The notes under the pieces are model-generated. The model was not told the DNA's origin. It ran no database searches and saw only the letters and a list, made by a program, of their open reading frames with translations. Made by a program: the position numbers and the translations under genes. DNA of 64,000 nt from Dryococelus australis (taxonomy: Eukaryota > Arthropoda > Insecta > Phasmatodea > Phasmatidae). The stretch is taken from the NCBI GenBank assembly GCA_029891345.1, contig CM057009.1, positions 298,073,466 through 298,137,465 of the forward strand. The letters run 5' to 3'. Numbering within the stretch: position 1 is the stretch's first letter; each line of letters begins with the position of its first letter. Shown piece by piece: positions 44,584-57,189 of this stretch.

Positions 44584-45169
44584 CTGTAAAGAAGAAAGAA
44601 TATTTCCAGGCTTTTTAGGAACAAACTTAACTCACAAAATACAAATTTAATGAGAACATACACTTTAAACAAATGCTAATAAAACATATACACTTTGACA
44701 ATGCCGCAGATGTTGCATAACTGCATACAGTAAAATATTGTTACAAAATACTTCACTTTAAAGTACTTTTCAAAATTTCTTGCAGATGTGATTTGATTAA
44801 ATACTTGTACAAAGTACTATAAATAGTACAACATTTCAAGACACTTTGTATCGAGATTATACTGTATAAGCATGAAATAAACTTTAAAAATTTCACAGTT
44901 ATGTATACACAGAAACAATAACCGTATTAATGGTCAATTAATAAGAACAAGAGTACCTATGTTGCTTGTTAGAACCAACAATGTCTAAACCTGAGAATCA
45001 TATATTCCCGAGTTCAGGAAAAAATTACTACTGCAATCAGTGAGCAGGTTGACTAAAGAGTGAAATGTCCTCCACGTGCATTGCTTTGTTTCTCTAAGTA
45101 CATAAACTACAAAATTAATTAGATTGCTGCTAGGCTACCAAAAATATATCAAAGGACAGGAATTCAAGT
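44584..45169. other. SZT2-like intron next to exon 2
   Basis: AT-rich, no feature recognised. Confidence 0.35.
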
Positions 45170-46985
45170 ACTCACAGTGTAATACTTGTCAACAGGCACA
45201 AATACAGAGAAGGACCGACACATTTTCCACGCGGTTTCGTGATCGCAATGTTTTGCTGGCTAAGCCAGCTTCATCAGGCAGCGAGTTGTAGGACACTGCA
45301 GTATGGCGGAAGAGCGCTGTTAGTAGTAAACCTAGCGGCAGGGTGGCGAACTAGGGTAGGGTGGGGAAATTGAAAAAATGTTGGTATAGCTAACAAGTGT
45401 GGTTAGGAGCTGTGATTATCGTATGTTGAGGCCTGGCAGATGCCTGGATTTTGTTATAAATTGGTGAGCTAATTCCCAGCGTCTGAGTTCTAAGCTGTTG
45501 CTTGAAGGTGGTAGGGCTCTCACAACTCTGGTGCTGTAGTAGGACTCAAAATCTTCGTTGTGTGATGCTGCATGTGCTGCAAGTGGTTTGTCTTGTAGGT
45601 TACTGATGTGACCAGCTATGGCTTGTTTAGTGTCTGCTCTGTAGCCATTCATTCTCTGCCTGAGTGTGTTGGTGGTGAGGCAGATGTATTCTGCAATGCA
45701 GTGTTGGCACTATAGCTGATAAATCAGATATTCTGTGGTACAGTTGTAGTTTCCTTGAACGGGTACGTACGGCTGGTGAGTCTGCTATTGAAAGAAGTTG
45801 ATGGTTGGTGGATGGCACAGGAGCCGCAGCGTGAGCTATTGCATGGGTGGGATCCTTTGGGGGTGATAGTTTGTTTGGCATTTTAGGTGGGCTGCAACTT
45901 TGGACGAACCAGTTTGTTCCGGAGGTTAGGTGGCCTTTTGAAGACCAATCTGGGTGTTTTGGAGAGCAGGTCTTGTGTTTGCGGTGAGGACGGTAGAATT
46001 TTGTATCCAGAGTGGATAATGTTTCTGAGTTTACTTAGGCATTCATGATATGGGACCACCAGGGGTATATCAGAGTTGTTGACCTTAGTTTCTGTTTCGG
46101 AATTTGAGATGGCTTGCTGAATCTATTTGCGGACGAGGTGCCTGGGGTAGCCCCTGTTGAGGATGCTTTGGTTATTTGTTCACACTGTTTATCGAGGATC
46201 ACTGTTGGTGGAGCAGATACATTTGGCGCTTGTAGCAAGACTGTAAGGTAGGGAATTTTTTGGCATGGTATGGGTGGTAGCTGTCAAAATATAAGTACTG
46301 GATGTTGTTGGTGGATTTGGTGTATACAGCAGTTTGAGTTGTGCCATTATGGAGAGTGAGTTCAACATCCAGGAATATGGCATGTGTTTTGGAGTATGAC
46401 CAGGTGAACTTGAGTGTATTGTATGCATTTAAATTGGTTAGAAAGTGAATTAGGCTGTCTTCAGTGGAAGTCCATATCATAAAGATGATGTTGATGAAAC
46501 ACATCCATCAGTGTGGTTGAGTTGGTTGGTGACTGAGGAAATTTTCTTCTAACCTGCGCATAAACAGATTGGCATAGGATGGGGCCATGTGTGTACCCAT
46601 CACTGTGCCTTTGACCTGAAGGTAGTGTGTGTCTTTAAATCTGAAGTTGTTGTTGCTCAGGGGTAACCTGGCGAATTCAACAAGGAATGCTGTAGAAGGT
46701 TTGCTGTGTGGAGATTTTTACTTGAGGTAATATTCTATGTCTGACAGTCCAGATGAGTTGGGGATGTTGGCATAGAGAGATGTAACATCTATAGTGACCA
46801 TGTATGCATTTTGGGGAATGGGGCCCAGGTGTCTCAAGATTTCAAGAAAGTGTCCAGTGTCCTTGATGTAGGACAAAAGCTGCTATACCCAAGGCTGAAG
46901 GTGGGCATCTATAAAGCCTGAAATTATCTCAGTGGGGCTGCCAATCGCTTAAATCAATGGGATCCAGGGGGTGGGCATTGTTCCT
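45170..46985 (-). mobile_element. Penelope-like element B
   Basis: Truncated at its 5' end within RT. On the minus strand: KIHKEQCPPPG (start near 46,985); a palm segment with frame changes; GTHMAPSYANLFMRRLEENF-like block (near 46,570); the remains of the catalytic YIDD region (FINIIFMIWTST) at about 46,470; LTNLNAYNTLKFTWSYSKTH; FLDVELTLHNGTTQTAVYTK; FDSYHPYHAKKFPTLQ. Linker with NRTYP-like remnants follows. The endonuclease (45,720-45,416) has EYICLTTNTLRQRMN and GYRADTKQAIAGHISNLQDK, where the usual YIG is YIC. It is inserted into the BEL/Pao protease downstream region near 46,985. Its 3' tail carries a hammerhead-like motif. Confidence 0.8.
45250..45277 (-). ncRNA. Hammerhead-ribozyme-like motif, Penelope copy B
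   Basis: Minus strand: an exact CTGATGA core, a stem II with a five- to six-base stem (GCTGGC-TTA-GCCAGC) and AAAAC in place of GAAAC. Penelope-like elements are known to carry hammerhead ribozymes near their ends. Only one base of the core differs from consensus. Stem III and the cleavage site were not clearly identified. Confidence 0.5.
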
Positions 46986-46989
46986 TGTG

Positions 46990-47480
46990 TATCTTCAGAA
47001 GCAGAGAAGTAAAAAATCCCTGTGGGGCTTGATACCGCCCACCATCAACTAAATCTGGGTAAACATCTGCTCCTAATAGAAAGTCCATTGGTCCAGGAAT
47101 GTCAAAAGTAGAGTCGGCCAGATCCAAATCCTCATATTCTCATTGAACCATATAGGGAAACTGTACAGCCAACAACTCTGATGCAAAGTCCTTTAAAAAT
47201 TGTACTTTTGTTATAACACTGGGTTCAATCCTCAGCAAAGGCATCAAGACAAGTGTCACCTTACCCCTGATGGCATTAACAACTGAGTGAGCAAGCCCAA
47301 CTACCAGAACCTGGCCACTACATTGATGAAACTCCAAACCTCTGGACACACCTTTCTGAAATGAAGAATAAGTGTGACTCTGAATCTAAAAGAGTACGAA
47401 TTTCAACTAAAGCAGAATTAGCATCCTTAATGTGAACCAAGACTGTTCCTAACACAACAGTATTTGAATGGATGTGATGG
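46990..47480 (-). pseudogene. BEL/Pao aspartic protease fragment
   Basis: Minus-strand frames: VVLGTVLVHIKDANSALVEI, RTLLDSESHLFFISERCVQR (active-site LLDSGSQ-type motif; Gly is Glu here, so the site is damaged), then GLAHSVVNAIRGKVTLVLMP, and FDIPGPMDFLLGADVYPDLV. These are the features of BEL/Pao proteases, in order. The fragment is cut on its upstream side by the Ty3/gypsy insertion (47,481) and on its downstream side by Penelope element B. Its gag partner lies on the far side of the gypsy element at 57.2-58.1 kb. Confidence 0.75.
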
Positions 47481-49174
47481 TGGCGCTGTTGTGGATCATA
47501 TTCTGGCCATACACTTTGCTTGGAGGCCAGCTCTTGCACACTTGGTTCCCGTCCCTAGCTATCAACTCTTTTCCCTTCCTCATTCCTTCCTCCCCGACCA
47601 GAGGCAAGTATATATAAATTATTAAACTACTGATATTCACCCTACTTTACGCCACTCTACTCTACACTCCATCATCAAAACGAATGCAGAGGCCTGTTGC
47701 TGAAATTCCTTGAATGTAAAATGACTTGTCTGTATCCAATGTCGAAGGAGGGTACTGTTATGCAGCCTTAATTTAAATACTGTGTAGCGAGCACGTAAAA
47801 ATGGAGAATGTTAAACAGAGAGTTACAACTGCAGTGTAGAAATGTTGGGCAAGTTGGTGCTGTTTAATTTACGTGTGCTGTAGTTGGTTTGTACTGTGCT
47901 AGCAGTTAACATAGGGTTGTCTAATTTTGATTTAGATCATTTTCAAAGTTGTAGTTTTGGTATAACTAAGCACTAGCCTTGTTTGAGTGGTTTTGTTTCA
48001 ATGTGAGTTGTTAGTTTTGTCTGCTGCCCCTGTTCAATTCTGTGTTTTAGTGTGTTATTTTATGTGATGGGAGGCGTCAAATGGTATTTAATACCGCCCT
48101 CCTTCATTTGTGTCATCGCTTATCAATTCTTTAAAGTATAGTCATTAATTGCTCTGTAATAATATTTACGTGCATTGGTATTCTATATAGTCAAAACTTG
48201 CTTATTGAGTAACGTAGTGTAACATCGTTAAATTTTAATTTCAGTTGCCGTGAAAACAGCAGCTGGTCTTATAAAAGGTATTAATTGATTTATATGTTGC
48301 CAGCGAGTAATAGGTAACACACATTATAGGTAACACACATTTGTCTTTTGACGTGCAAAGCATTTCCTGATAGTTCATTTCTGCAAGGATCTCTTGAACA
48401 TTGTAAGTACATTGTAAATATATACAAAGAAGGGAGCACGTTTATGTATAATTAATTAAGGAGCTAAGTATGAATACTTTTGAGCATTTTAAGTTCAATG
48501 TAAACATACTGGAAGTAGTGAGCATGATCATGTATAGGTAGTACCTTTTATGAATATTTGCAAAAAAATTGTGCTCATGTTAGAGTACGTTGAAATAAGT
48601 GACCATGGTGTTGGTCTATTGCATTTTGTGTGGAATCAAGTAATTTGCAATATAAATAATTCTTTGGTGCTATTTATGAATTATATTTATAATCATAGTG
48701 GTCACATAAGAATTAAAGTATGCTTAAACTAAGTGAGCATGATGTGTGTCTATTACGTTTTACATGGAATAAAGTAGTGTATAACATAAATAAGAATCTG
48801 GTGCTATTAACTATTTCTACTCACTATCATTGCTGTTTATAAAAATTATGAGCATGTATGTGAATCAATAGACAGCAGTGGTGGTCTTGAAATTTTCAAA
48901 TTGAAGTGATTAATTTTTATACTTGTAATCTCTAGGCTCTACACAAGTAAGGGTTTATAATAAATTATATCTCACAAGATAATTTATTTTTGTACAATTT
49001 TATGGCCATGTCGGCGGTCTGCCTTGTATGGTAATGTATTAAGCATATTTGACTTGCGCAAATTGAATGTGTCCAGAATGGTATTCCACCAAATGGTGCC
49101 AGTCGTGTGTTATTTTTGAAAAGTATTGTTTTGGTGCAACTCAAGGGCATTTGTAATATTTGTGTTCTGGCACA
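47481..49174 (+). repeat. 5' LTR of nested Ty3/gypsy element
   Basis: Direct-repeat partner of 55,588-57,095, starting TGGCGCTGTTGTGG and ending CTGGCACA. Many scattered differences mark an old insertion. It is longer than the 3' copy because a unit of about 145 bp (ACTAAGTGAGCATGATG...; GGTGCTATT) is repeated at 48,560-48,830 and partly at 48,450-48,540. TATAAAAGG near 48,273 may be the promoter. The primer-binding site is not clear. Confidence 0.75.
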
Positions 49175-49232
49175 AATATTTCTGCACAACTCTGCTCAAT
49201 GTCTCATACTTGTCTTTATTTTGTTGCATGTA

Positions 49233-50231
49233 TTATGGCAGAGGTATCTTTCATCTACCATCTAAAAAAGGAAGAACTCTTAGAATTTGTACATGACCTC
49301 AACCAGGCCCTGGACAAGGAATAGACAGTGGCAGACCTCTGCCACACAGCTGTGAACTTGTGGCGTTACCAGGGTCCGATGACGCCATCATCCTCTGAGA
49401 AAACTGACCTGGTGAATGTCACCTCGGCTCCGGCTAAAATTAATGTATTATTTTTTATTTCTCATGAAAAATTTCCTCCTCTGATTTCCATTGAGTATGG
49501 TCACATCCTTCAATTCTTCATTGCCATTAGTAAATTAGCTAGTCCTTGCCTGTGTACAGAGGCCAGTTTACTCAAGGCTATTTTAATTAAGTGCAAAGGG
49601 TTTTGTTCTCCAATTACTCCGTGACGAGATCTTGTCTTTAGAAGATGGAAATTTTTCTAGTTTTAAATGTTGTGTACTCAGAGCCTTGTTCACCCATGCG
49701 TAAAGCTCCAATGCAAGCGGGATTACCGTTTTCAGATTTAAAAAACCTTGGGAGTATACATGTGAGTTCTTAGAGTCTATTTGTGCATATCATGATGCCT
49801 TGTGTTTTGAAATGAGCGAACCTGAACTTATCTCTGTCATCATTGACAACTTGGCTCCCCACGTGCGGGCACCATGTACCTTTGTTACCATGCCTCATAA
49901 CTTTGTGAATTGCATTAACTGGTTGTGGAGGTGCAGGGTAGCCTTTTTTAGTTTCAGGTTAATATTGTGCCATTCCCCCCCCCCCCCCTTAAGAGTGGAA
50001 CATGTATGTGGTGTTGCAGCGGCTGATTCTCTCTGTAGTCTACAGTATGTTGAGCAACAGCAATTGTCATTACAATGCAGCAACTGCGTGGCACATGGTC
50101 ATGTTGCAAGGAACTGTCGGCTTAGCAGGCATGCTTTAGCAGAACAGAAATTTTTTGTTGCGGTGAAGTTGGGTACATACGTAATTCCTGTTCAAATGCA
50201 GGAAATGCCACCTGACTGGAAAGAGGCATAG
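49233..50231 (+). pseudogene. Ty3/gypsy gag
   Basis: It starts at the ATG at 49,233 with an acidic/helical head (SFIYHLKKEELLEFVHDLNQ, then a stop). Shifted frames (49,328-49,624; 49,800-50,231) show an ISHEKFPPLISIEYGHILQF segment and, near the C-terminus, SLQCSNCVAHGHVARNC, an exact CCHC knuckle (C-x2-C-x4-H-x4-C). Gag forms the particle and binds RNA through the knuckle. Several stops are present. Confidence 0.65.
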
Positions 50232-50289
50232 GTTTTCCAGTCGCACTGTGCATAAAGTCCCGCGCATTGTAAAAATGTATTCCGTTTTG

Positions 50290-50611
50290 ATCACAATTTG
50301 AGAACAAAATTTTTCTGCCTTGGTGGATACTGGGGCAACCCATTGTGTGTTGAGTGCTTCTTTTTTAAAATTACTACTGGAATCTAACATTGTTTCTAAG
50401 GGACATGTCAGCTTCATTCCCAAAAATCGTCTGATGTAGTTAAGAGTATTATGATTGTTCATCATTTAAAAATAGGTAGATTTTCATGGACGTTCCCATT
50501 CTAGGTTTTTTTCCCAATTTGTCTTGCAATCTGATTTTGGGTTTGGAATTTTTAGGCAAAACTAGGGATAGTGTTAACTTGGATAAGTATTATTTGTCAT
50601 TTGGGTTTGCA
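50290..50611 (+). pseudogene. Ty3/gypsy aspartic protease, interrupted
   Basis: EQNFSALVDTGATHCVLSAS gives an intact DTGA active-site motif near 50,300-50,355. After a shift, NLSCNLILGLEFLGKTRDSV carries the conserved ILGLEFL loop, followed by LDKYYLSFGFA. At 50,612 a DNA transposon interrupts the frame; the reading continues at 52,333 with FAPNIRIGLQ. The protease processes gag-pol. Confidence 0.7.
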
Positions 50612-52332
50612 CTAGATATGGGACATTCGATACTTCAATACCTCAATACCACTCGATACCGGGCCGTATTGCAAATATCTAGTATTGCGACATGCATGTT
50701 GATACTTTCATTCAATACTTTTTATCAACATGTGTGTATGTGTATATATAGTGAAACCCTGTTAAAAAGTTCACACTTAAGAAGTTTTCCTGCTTAATAA
50801 GTTGAATAATTGTGCACCTTGTCTATCTGCACATGTGTAGTTTGACCCTTTTAAGAAGTTTTCCTGGTTAAAAAGTATTATTTTTTCAGTCCCTTCAGAA
50901 ACTTCTTAACAGAGTTTTACTGTACTTTTTATCGACACACAATTTTTCCTATTGTCCCCAAGGGGCACCGTTTATTTCCGTTCAGCAGTTTACTAGTTTC
51001 AGAAAGCCCGTGAAGTGTCGTATTTTTTAAAATGATTCAGCTAATTATTTTCTATCGATGCCAGAGAAATGTGTAGTAAGGATTGTAATAGAACAACATG
51101 TATTCTGGAGTTGCAAATAGGAATTACGAACAGTAGGTCAGTGTGTATTAGAAATAATGGAATTTGAAATGGTTATTAGAATGTTTGAAATGTATGCGGC
51201 CTAAAAAAAACACAATATAAACTCTGTTTCGCAGTGGAAAAATAACACGTTTAGTCTATAGAAAACGAACTTTGCCAAAAATATTTACATCCCAAATGTG
51301 TTTAATATTCGAATTGGTACAACTACATATTTATCACGTTTTCTTTCGGTGAGGTTAAAACTTGACTGGTTATATAATAATTTAAATGATTAATTCATAC
51401 GAGAAAATTTTTGACTTGTCCACTAAAACAATATAAAATCAAAGATGATACGGTCTCATAAGAAGAGGTGCTATAAACATAGCTGGCTAATGAAAGACAT
51501 TAAACTAAAGTCTCTCCCAACACCATCTAATCCACTGGCAAAAAAATGATTGGACCTCCAGCAGTATGACATTGCCATAACAAAAATAAGGTAGGTTGGA
51601 ATGGTAATCTACATTGATCATAGCATTTGTTTACAGTCATTATTTTGTTCATAGACAGAGCAGCTGTGGCGCAAGGATACATTGCGGCCATGCTACATTG
51701 CTAGAACCGTAAAAATTTAGTTATGTTAGGTATTTTGAATTGAAATACATATTTAGATTTTTTACATGCCATTTGTGTTTACAACCGGTATTTCATATTT
51801 ATTTAACGTGTTTTGTGTGTGCACAATCTGTGAAAACGACCATCACAAAACAACAAACAGAATAATAAATTTATCTTCCTTCTGGTAGCAGAATTGCTAT
51901 TGTTGTTTTTATCAGGTGATAAACAATTCTCACATTTCCTCTATCTGACTTAGCCTAGAAAAAAATGCAGTGCTTGTTTTTCTAAATACATTTTTTTTTT
52001 TAAGCTGTCTTAGTTAGAAAATTGAAATAACTATGTGTTTTTTAGTATCATATAAATATTGATAATTTTTTAATACTTGACATGCCTACCATAGATGCTA
52101 AGTTATATAAATTTCAAATTAGTTTCCATCACCTGTAATATTACATTGCGTGATTTTTCTTTGATTTTATACTTTATCATAAATTTGGTTGAGAACTATG
52201 AAAATATAGTTTACTAAAATTTGATTGCATTATTGAAATTTTTTTACTCAAGAATATAGAGTATTGAGAGTATCGAGCTGAAAACTATATTGAGTATCGA
52301 GTATCAAAAACATGGTATTGTCCCACCCTTAG
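50612..52332. mobile_element. hAT-like non-autonomous DNA transposon
   Basis: A 1.72-kb insertion into the gypsy pol gene. The ends are imperfect inverted repeats: left GATATGGGACATTCGATACT, right (complement) AAGGGTGGGACAATACCATG, both continuing into GATACT-rich subterminal repeats. TTTGCA(C) flanks both sides at 50,606-50,611 and 52,333-52,338, a 6-8-bp target duplication in keeping with hAT-type insertion. No transposase frame was found. A smaller MITE lies inside it. Confidence 0.7.
50749..50922. mobile_element. pogo/Tigger-type MITE inside the hAT-like element
   Basis: A 174-bp element with inverted ends: left TAGTGAAACCCTGTTAAAAA, right (complement) CAGTAAAACTCTGTTAAGAA, flanked by TA on both sides. 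Short TIRs beginning CAGT with TA target duplications are typical of pogo/Tigger MITEs. Confidence 0.7.
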
Positions 52333-53834
52333 TTTGCACCCAATATCAGGATAGGGCTGCAAGTTGATGATGTTCAGGTAATATTATCTTCATTGGAAGG
52401 TGGGATTAGTTATGATAATGAATTTTAGTGGCATCTGGGCCAACAAAAGGAGGAGTTTAATGTCGTCATCACTCCTTGTATCAGGAAATGTGATGTAATC
52501 CCCTACAAATTTTAATTAACAGACAATATTCGTCTTCAGGATCGTCATTTCAAGTGCCCTCCTCCTAACCTGCAGGTATTTCTGGAAATGATTAGCAAAC
52601 TGTTGGAGGCAGGCATGATAGTTTCATCCCCCTCAGATTATTGTTCGCCGGAGTTCCTAGTGCGAAAGAAAGTGACTAATATAGATTGGTGGTTAACCAT
52701 TCCCTAGTCAACAAGAAAATACACAAAGATCCTTTTCCTCTGCCTACCACTGATTGTGCTCTAAAGCATTTGGGAAAAGCCCAGGCGTTTCCAGTTTTAG
52801 ATTAAAATAATAGTTTCCACCATTGTTTGTTTGATACCTCATGCAGAAACTATACCGCCTTCAGCATCCCTTAGAGCCAATTAAGAGTTTACTAGCATTC
52901 CGATGGGCTTCAATTTTGGTAGCCAAGCCCTATCTCAAGTGTTGCATTTTGTCTTGTCCGAATTTAAATATAAATTTGTTTTCAATTATATTGACGACAT
53001 TATTGTGTATAGTGATGACCTTGAGTCACACTTAGACCCTCTTTGCCACGTTTTTCTTAAGATGACAAAAGGTAGGCCTAAGTGAACACAGACAAGGTCA
53101 CCCTAGGGTCGAGTAGGGTGAAGTTACTAGGGTACTTGCTCTACGAGGGTAGTTTAATGATCGACCCTGACCAAGTGGCTCCCATATCGAATTTCCCTCA
53201 ACCAAGAACTTTAAAGGGAGTGAAAAAATTCGTAAGAATCCTAGGGTATTAATCTAGGTTCATCCATAATTTTCCCGAAATTGCAGCACTCTTGAATCAC
53301 CTAAAAAATAAGGGAGTCAAATTCTGTTGGGGTCAGGAGAAAGAGGCAGCCTTTTCTCTTTTAAAATAAAAATTGTCTTCTCCTTCTCCCCCGGTACTAC
53401 ACCTTCTAAATTTTACATGCAGGTTTGTTGTTCAGGTGGACGCTTCTTCTTTGGTTTTAGGAGCAGTACTAAGCCAGCATATGGAGTTGGGTCTGGCACC
53501 TGTGGCCTTTGCCAGCCGAAGATTGAGTGAGACTAAGAGGAGGCTTGGCATTTATGAGAAAGAAACACTAGCATGTATTTATGGACTCAAGAAATTTGGC
53601 TTGTATATAGAGCATGACAAGTGTGACTTATACACAGATAACCAGGCCTTGAGGTGGGTGCACGACTACCCTCAACAACTAGGGAAATTGGGTTGCTGGG
53701 CTCTCCGCCCTTCTCACTTTATATTTATGGTGCACCATGTTAAAGGAACAGACAATCAAGTGGGCGATGCCCCGTCACGAATGTACAACTCGGCAAATTT
53801 TCAGACAAACTGGTTTTTTCTAATTTTGTCTTAA
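52333..53834 (+). pseudogene. Ty3/gypsy reverse transcriptase and RNase H
   Basis: RT: DIRLQDRHFKCPPPNLQVFL, MISKLLEAGMIVSSPSDYCS, SPEFLVRKK (near 52,550-52,680), then the catalytic FVFNYIDDIIVYSDDLESHL (about 52,970-53,030). RNase H: FVVQVDASSLVLGAVLSQH with its first catalytic Asp (near 53,430), FASRRLSETKRRLGIYEKET, CIYGLKKFGLYIEHDKCDLY and LYTDNQALRWV, ending FMVHHVKGTDNQVGDAPSRM. Several stops and shifts occur, mainly between 52,700 and 53,400. The 53,373-53,834 frame is open for 153 codons. Confidence 0.85.
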
Positions 53835-55070
53835 TATCATCCAGGGGTTCCCGGAATCATTCATCAAACTACGTCAGGCTCAGGGTGAAGATGTTATCTG
53901 CACTCATGTGTTGAGTGACCTTAGCGTTGGTAAAGGTATTCCATATGTTCTTGATAATGGCATTTTGTAATTCACTGGCAAGAATGGCCGGATGTGGAAG
54001 ATTCTTGTTCCTGTTTCCTTAAGGTCAATGTTGTTGTATATCCACGACTAAGCATTTGGCAGTCACCTGGGGGTTAGCAAACATTTAATAAGACTGCAGT
54101 AAATTTTGCATGGCCATCACTTAAGGGTGATGTCTCAGACTTTGTACGCACATGTAACCCGTGGCAGAGGTGTAAGCAGGCTCAGCGTGCGAACGTAGGG
54201 CAGGCAGTTACACAGATTCCCCAGGCTCCGTAGAGCACTGTCCATTTGGACACTTTTCGTCCTTTTACTCGAACTAGGAAGGGAAACATATGTATATTGA
54301 TTTTTGTATGAAGTTTGTAATCTAGTTGCCTTTAAGAAATATGAAAGCCTCATTAATTGTTACGGCCCTCACTGATCAAGTCTGGAAAGTTTTTAGTGCA
54401 CATTTAAAGATAGTTACAGATAACACTAAATATTTTACTTACACTGCCTTAAAAAATATGTGTTTCCGTTGGGCGGTCAAGCATTTTATGTCCAGTCAAT
54501 ATTAGCCTAAGGCTATTCAAGTCAAATAGTTCAACAAGAATCTTAAAGCCTGCTTAACAATCTTTTAATCAGGATCATACACTGTGTGATCAGGACTTGG
54601 ATTTTATCAGTGTCAGATTAAATAGCACTGTCCACGAATCCACTAGAGTTGCACCCTCACTCCCATTCCTTGGCTGTCCTTTTAACCAACCTTTGTTGAA
54701 TATTTGGAATATTCCCCTCTTCTCCCCCCCCCCCCCCCCCCTGGTGATGCTGACTGGGACCGTTTACTCGAGGAAGTCCGCTGCAGTCTCGGCGCAGCGA
54801 AGCTGCAGGTTACCACAAAAAGGACCAGACTAGAGTTCTGTTCTGATAAAATTTAAAGTAGCGGACCTGGTCTTTGTAGAAATTACCTTTTGGCAGACTT
54901 GGGGAAAGTGTTTGACAGGGAAGTTTGTGGGTTCCTTTAAAATTCATACATTTCTTGCATCTAACACTGTAAGCTTAATGATGCCTGGTTCCAGTAGAAT
55001 TTTTCATAAGGCACATGTGTGCCAACTCAAACTATATGTTCACAGAGAGAATTTGTAATTGTTTTTCATT
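53835..55070 (+). pseudogene. Ty3/gypsy integrase
   Basis: The zinc domain is present across frame changes near 54,000-54,180: GRMWKILVPVSLRSMLLYIH, AFGSHLGV and KGDVSDFVRTCNPWQRC, giving the H-x-H...C-x-x-C set. The core domain shows KIVTDNTKYFTYTALKNM (second catalytic Asp, near 54,415), WAVKHFMSSQY and LDFISVRLNSTVHESTRVAP. The C-terminal tail (54,840-55,050) has FKVADLVFVEITFW, GKFVGSFKIHTFLASNT and HKAHVCQLKLYVHREN. A C18-19 run lies near 54,725. Beyond it a non-coding stretch leads to the 3' LTR. Confidence 0.75.
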
Positions 55071-55587
55071 TTTGGTTCCTGCAGTTTTGACCCTTTATCT
55101 GATTTTCATGATTCCCACCCATCCCACTGAGATGTGCCGAGCCATCCTCGCTGTTCTGTGAGCTGAGTCTGGGAGCTCTTTTGGACCTATTTGCTGCAGT
55201 TTTCTGCACCGTTTGTAACCGCCCTTTCTGCTGCTGTGTGGCGAGCCTGAACCAAAGAAGAGACCAAATTACTACTTGGCGCTGATTTGGAAGTAACTCG
55301 GCTACCCGCCGTCCCTGAGGACTACTATCAATTATAACGTTTTTATCATCAGGGAAATGACAAGAATAAATTGGAGCTGATAACTCCATGTGTTTGTCGA
55401 CACTGTTATTTGTGGACATTCTTTCATACTGTAAAACTCTCTGCTATGCATTCTTTGTGGATCTCTACTTCTATTCTTCATGTTTACTTTGTAACAATGT
55501 AATTTCTTTTTCAGTGTTTATATATGCAGAAAAAAGACTAGCAGATTTTGGTCATCAAGGATCAGGTTTTGGGGCGGGGGTTGCAAG
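55071..55587. other. Gypsy region before the 3' LTR
   Basis: No gene; GGGGCGGGGGTTGC at 55,571-55,584 may be a degenerate polypurine tract before the LTR start at about 55,588. Confidence 0.35.
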
Positions 55588-57095
55588 TGTGGCGCTGTCA
55601 CGGATCTTGTTCTGGCTATGCGCTTCGTTTGGAGGCCAGCTCTTACACACTTGGTTCCCTTCCCGAGCTATCCCCTCTTTTCCCACTTGCAATCCTTCCT
55701 CCTCGACCAGGGGCAGGTTTATGTAAGTTACTGAACTACTGATATTCACCCTACTTTACACCACTCTACTCTAAACTCCATCATCCAGAAGAATGCTGAT
55801 GCCTGTAGCTGAAATTCCTTGAATGCAACATGCCTTAGAATCGTCAATATCAGATGTCGATCAAGGGTGCTGTTATGCCCCGTTAATTATAATATTGTGT
55901 AGTGAGTACGTGAAAATGGAGCATGTTAAACTGTGAGTTATGACCGCAGTGTAGAAACGTTGGGCTAGTTGGTGAAGTTTAATTTACGTGTGCTGTAGTT
56001 GGTTTGTACTGGGCTCGTTCAGGTAGGACTTTTCTAAATTTGGTTTAAATAGTTTTCAAAAGTGTAGTTTTGGTATAACTAAGCACTAGCCTTGTCTGCA
56101 TGGTTTTGTTTCAACGTGAGTTGTTAGTTTTGTCTGCTACCTTGTTCAATTCTGTTGTAGTCAATTGGATGGTTGCACTGTGGTCGTGAATTACGCAAGG
56201 GCATATAGTTCAGTTTTGAAGGTTTCTTTTCATATTTTTATGTCGGCTGAAGCTCTGAATCAATTTACTAAAAATCCCCTCCGTCGACTTAAACCTTTTT
56301 GGAGTCAATTTTAATTGCAAGTTTTAGTATGTTATTTTATGTGATGGGAGGCATTGAAAGTTATTCATACCCCCTCCTTCATTTGTGTCATTGCTTATCA
56401 TTTCTTTAAAGTCTAGTCATTAATTGCTCTGAAATAATACATACGTGAATTGGTATTCTACATGCTCTTGCATTGTCAAAACTTGTACTGAATAACGGAG
56501 TGTGATGTTAAATTTTGATTTCAGTTGTCATAAGAACAGTGGCTGGTATTTTAAAAGATATTAATTGGTTTCTATATTGCCAGCAAGTAATTGGTAATGC
56601 AAGTATTTTCTGATAGTTCATTTCTGCAAAAGAATTAAAGTACGCTCAAACTAAGTGACCATGGTGTGAGTCAATTAAGTTTTACATGGAATCAAGTTGT
56701 GTATAACCTAAATAATCATCTGGTGCTATTTACTATTCCTACTTACAATCATTGCTGTTCCTAAAAACTATAAGCAAGTATGTGAATAAGTAGACCGCAG
56801 TGCTGGTCTGCAAATTTTTAAATTGAAGTGTGATTACTTTATATTTTTGTAATCTCTTGGCTTAACAAAGGTTAGGGTTTATAATCAATTATATACATCT
56901 AAAATGTCAATTTTAGTAGATTTTTATAATGGTGTTTGGCATCTGCCTTGTATGATAATGTATTACGCATACTTGACTTGTACAAATTAAATGGATTCAG
57001 AATGTATTCCACCAAATGGTGCCTGTTATATTTTATTTTTTAAAAATTCAGTTATTGTACAACTCAAGGGCATTTGTAATGTGTATCCTGGCACA
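55588..57095 (+). repeat. 3' LTR of nested Ty3/gypsy element
   Basis: Partner of 47,481-49,174, starting TGTGGCGCTGTCACGG and ending CCTGGCACA. It has one copy of the unit repeated in the 5' LTR, but a private stretch at about 56,160-56,320. Beyond its end the minus-strand BEL/Pao sequence resumes. Confidence 0.75.
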
Positions 57096-57189
57096 CGGTC
57101 ACTGCAAGAGGTCATCGACAGCACAAGGGATGTAACCTCAACTTGCTCCTCTGTCACAGTTGGCAACACTGGAGATGTGGTTTAAGCTT

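Noticed and set aside
50612-52332. Gypsy coding sequence across this stretch
   Set aside because: Protease and RT reading resumes across TTTGCA flanks, showing that this stretch is an inserted DNA transposon.
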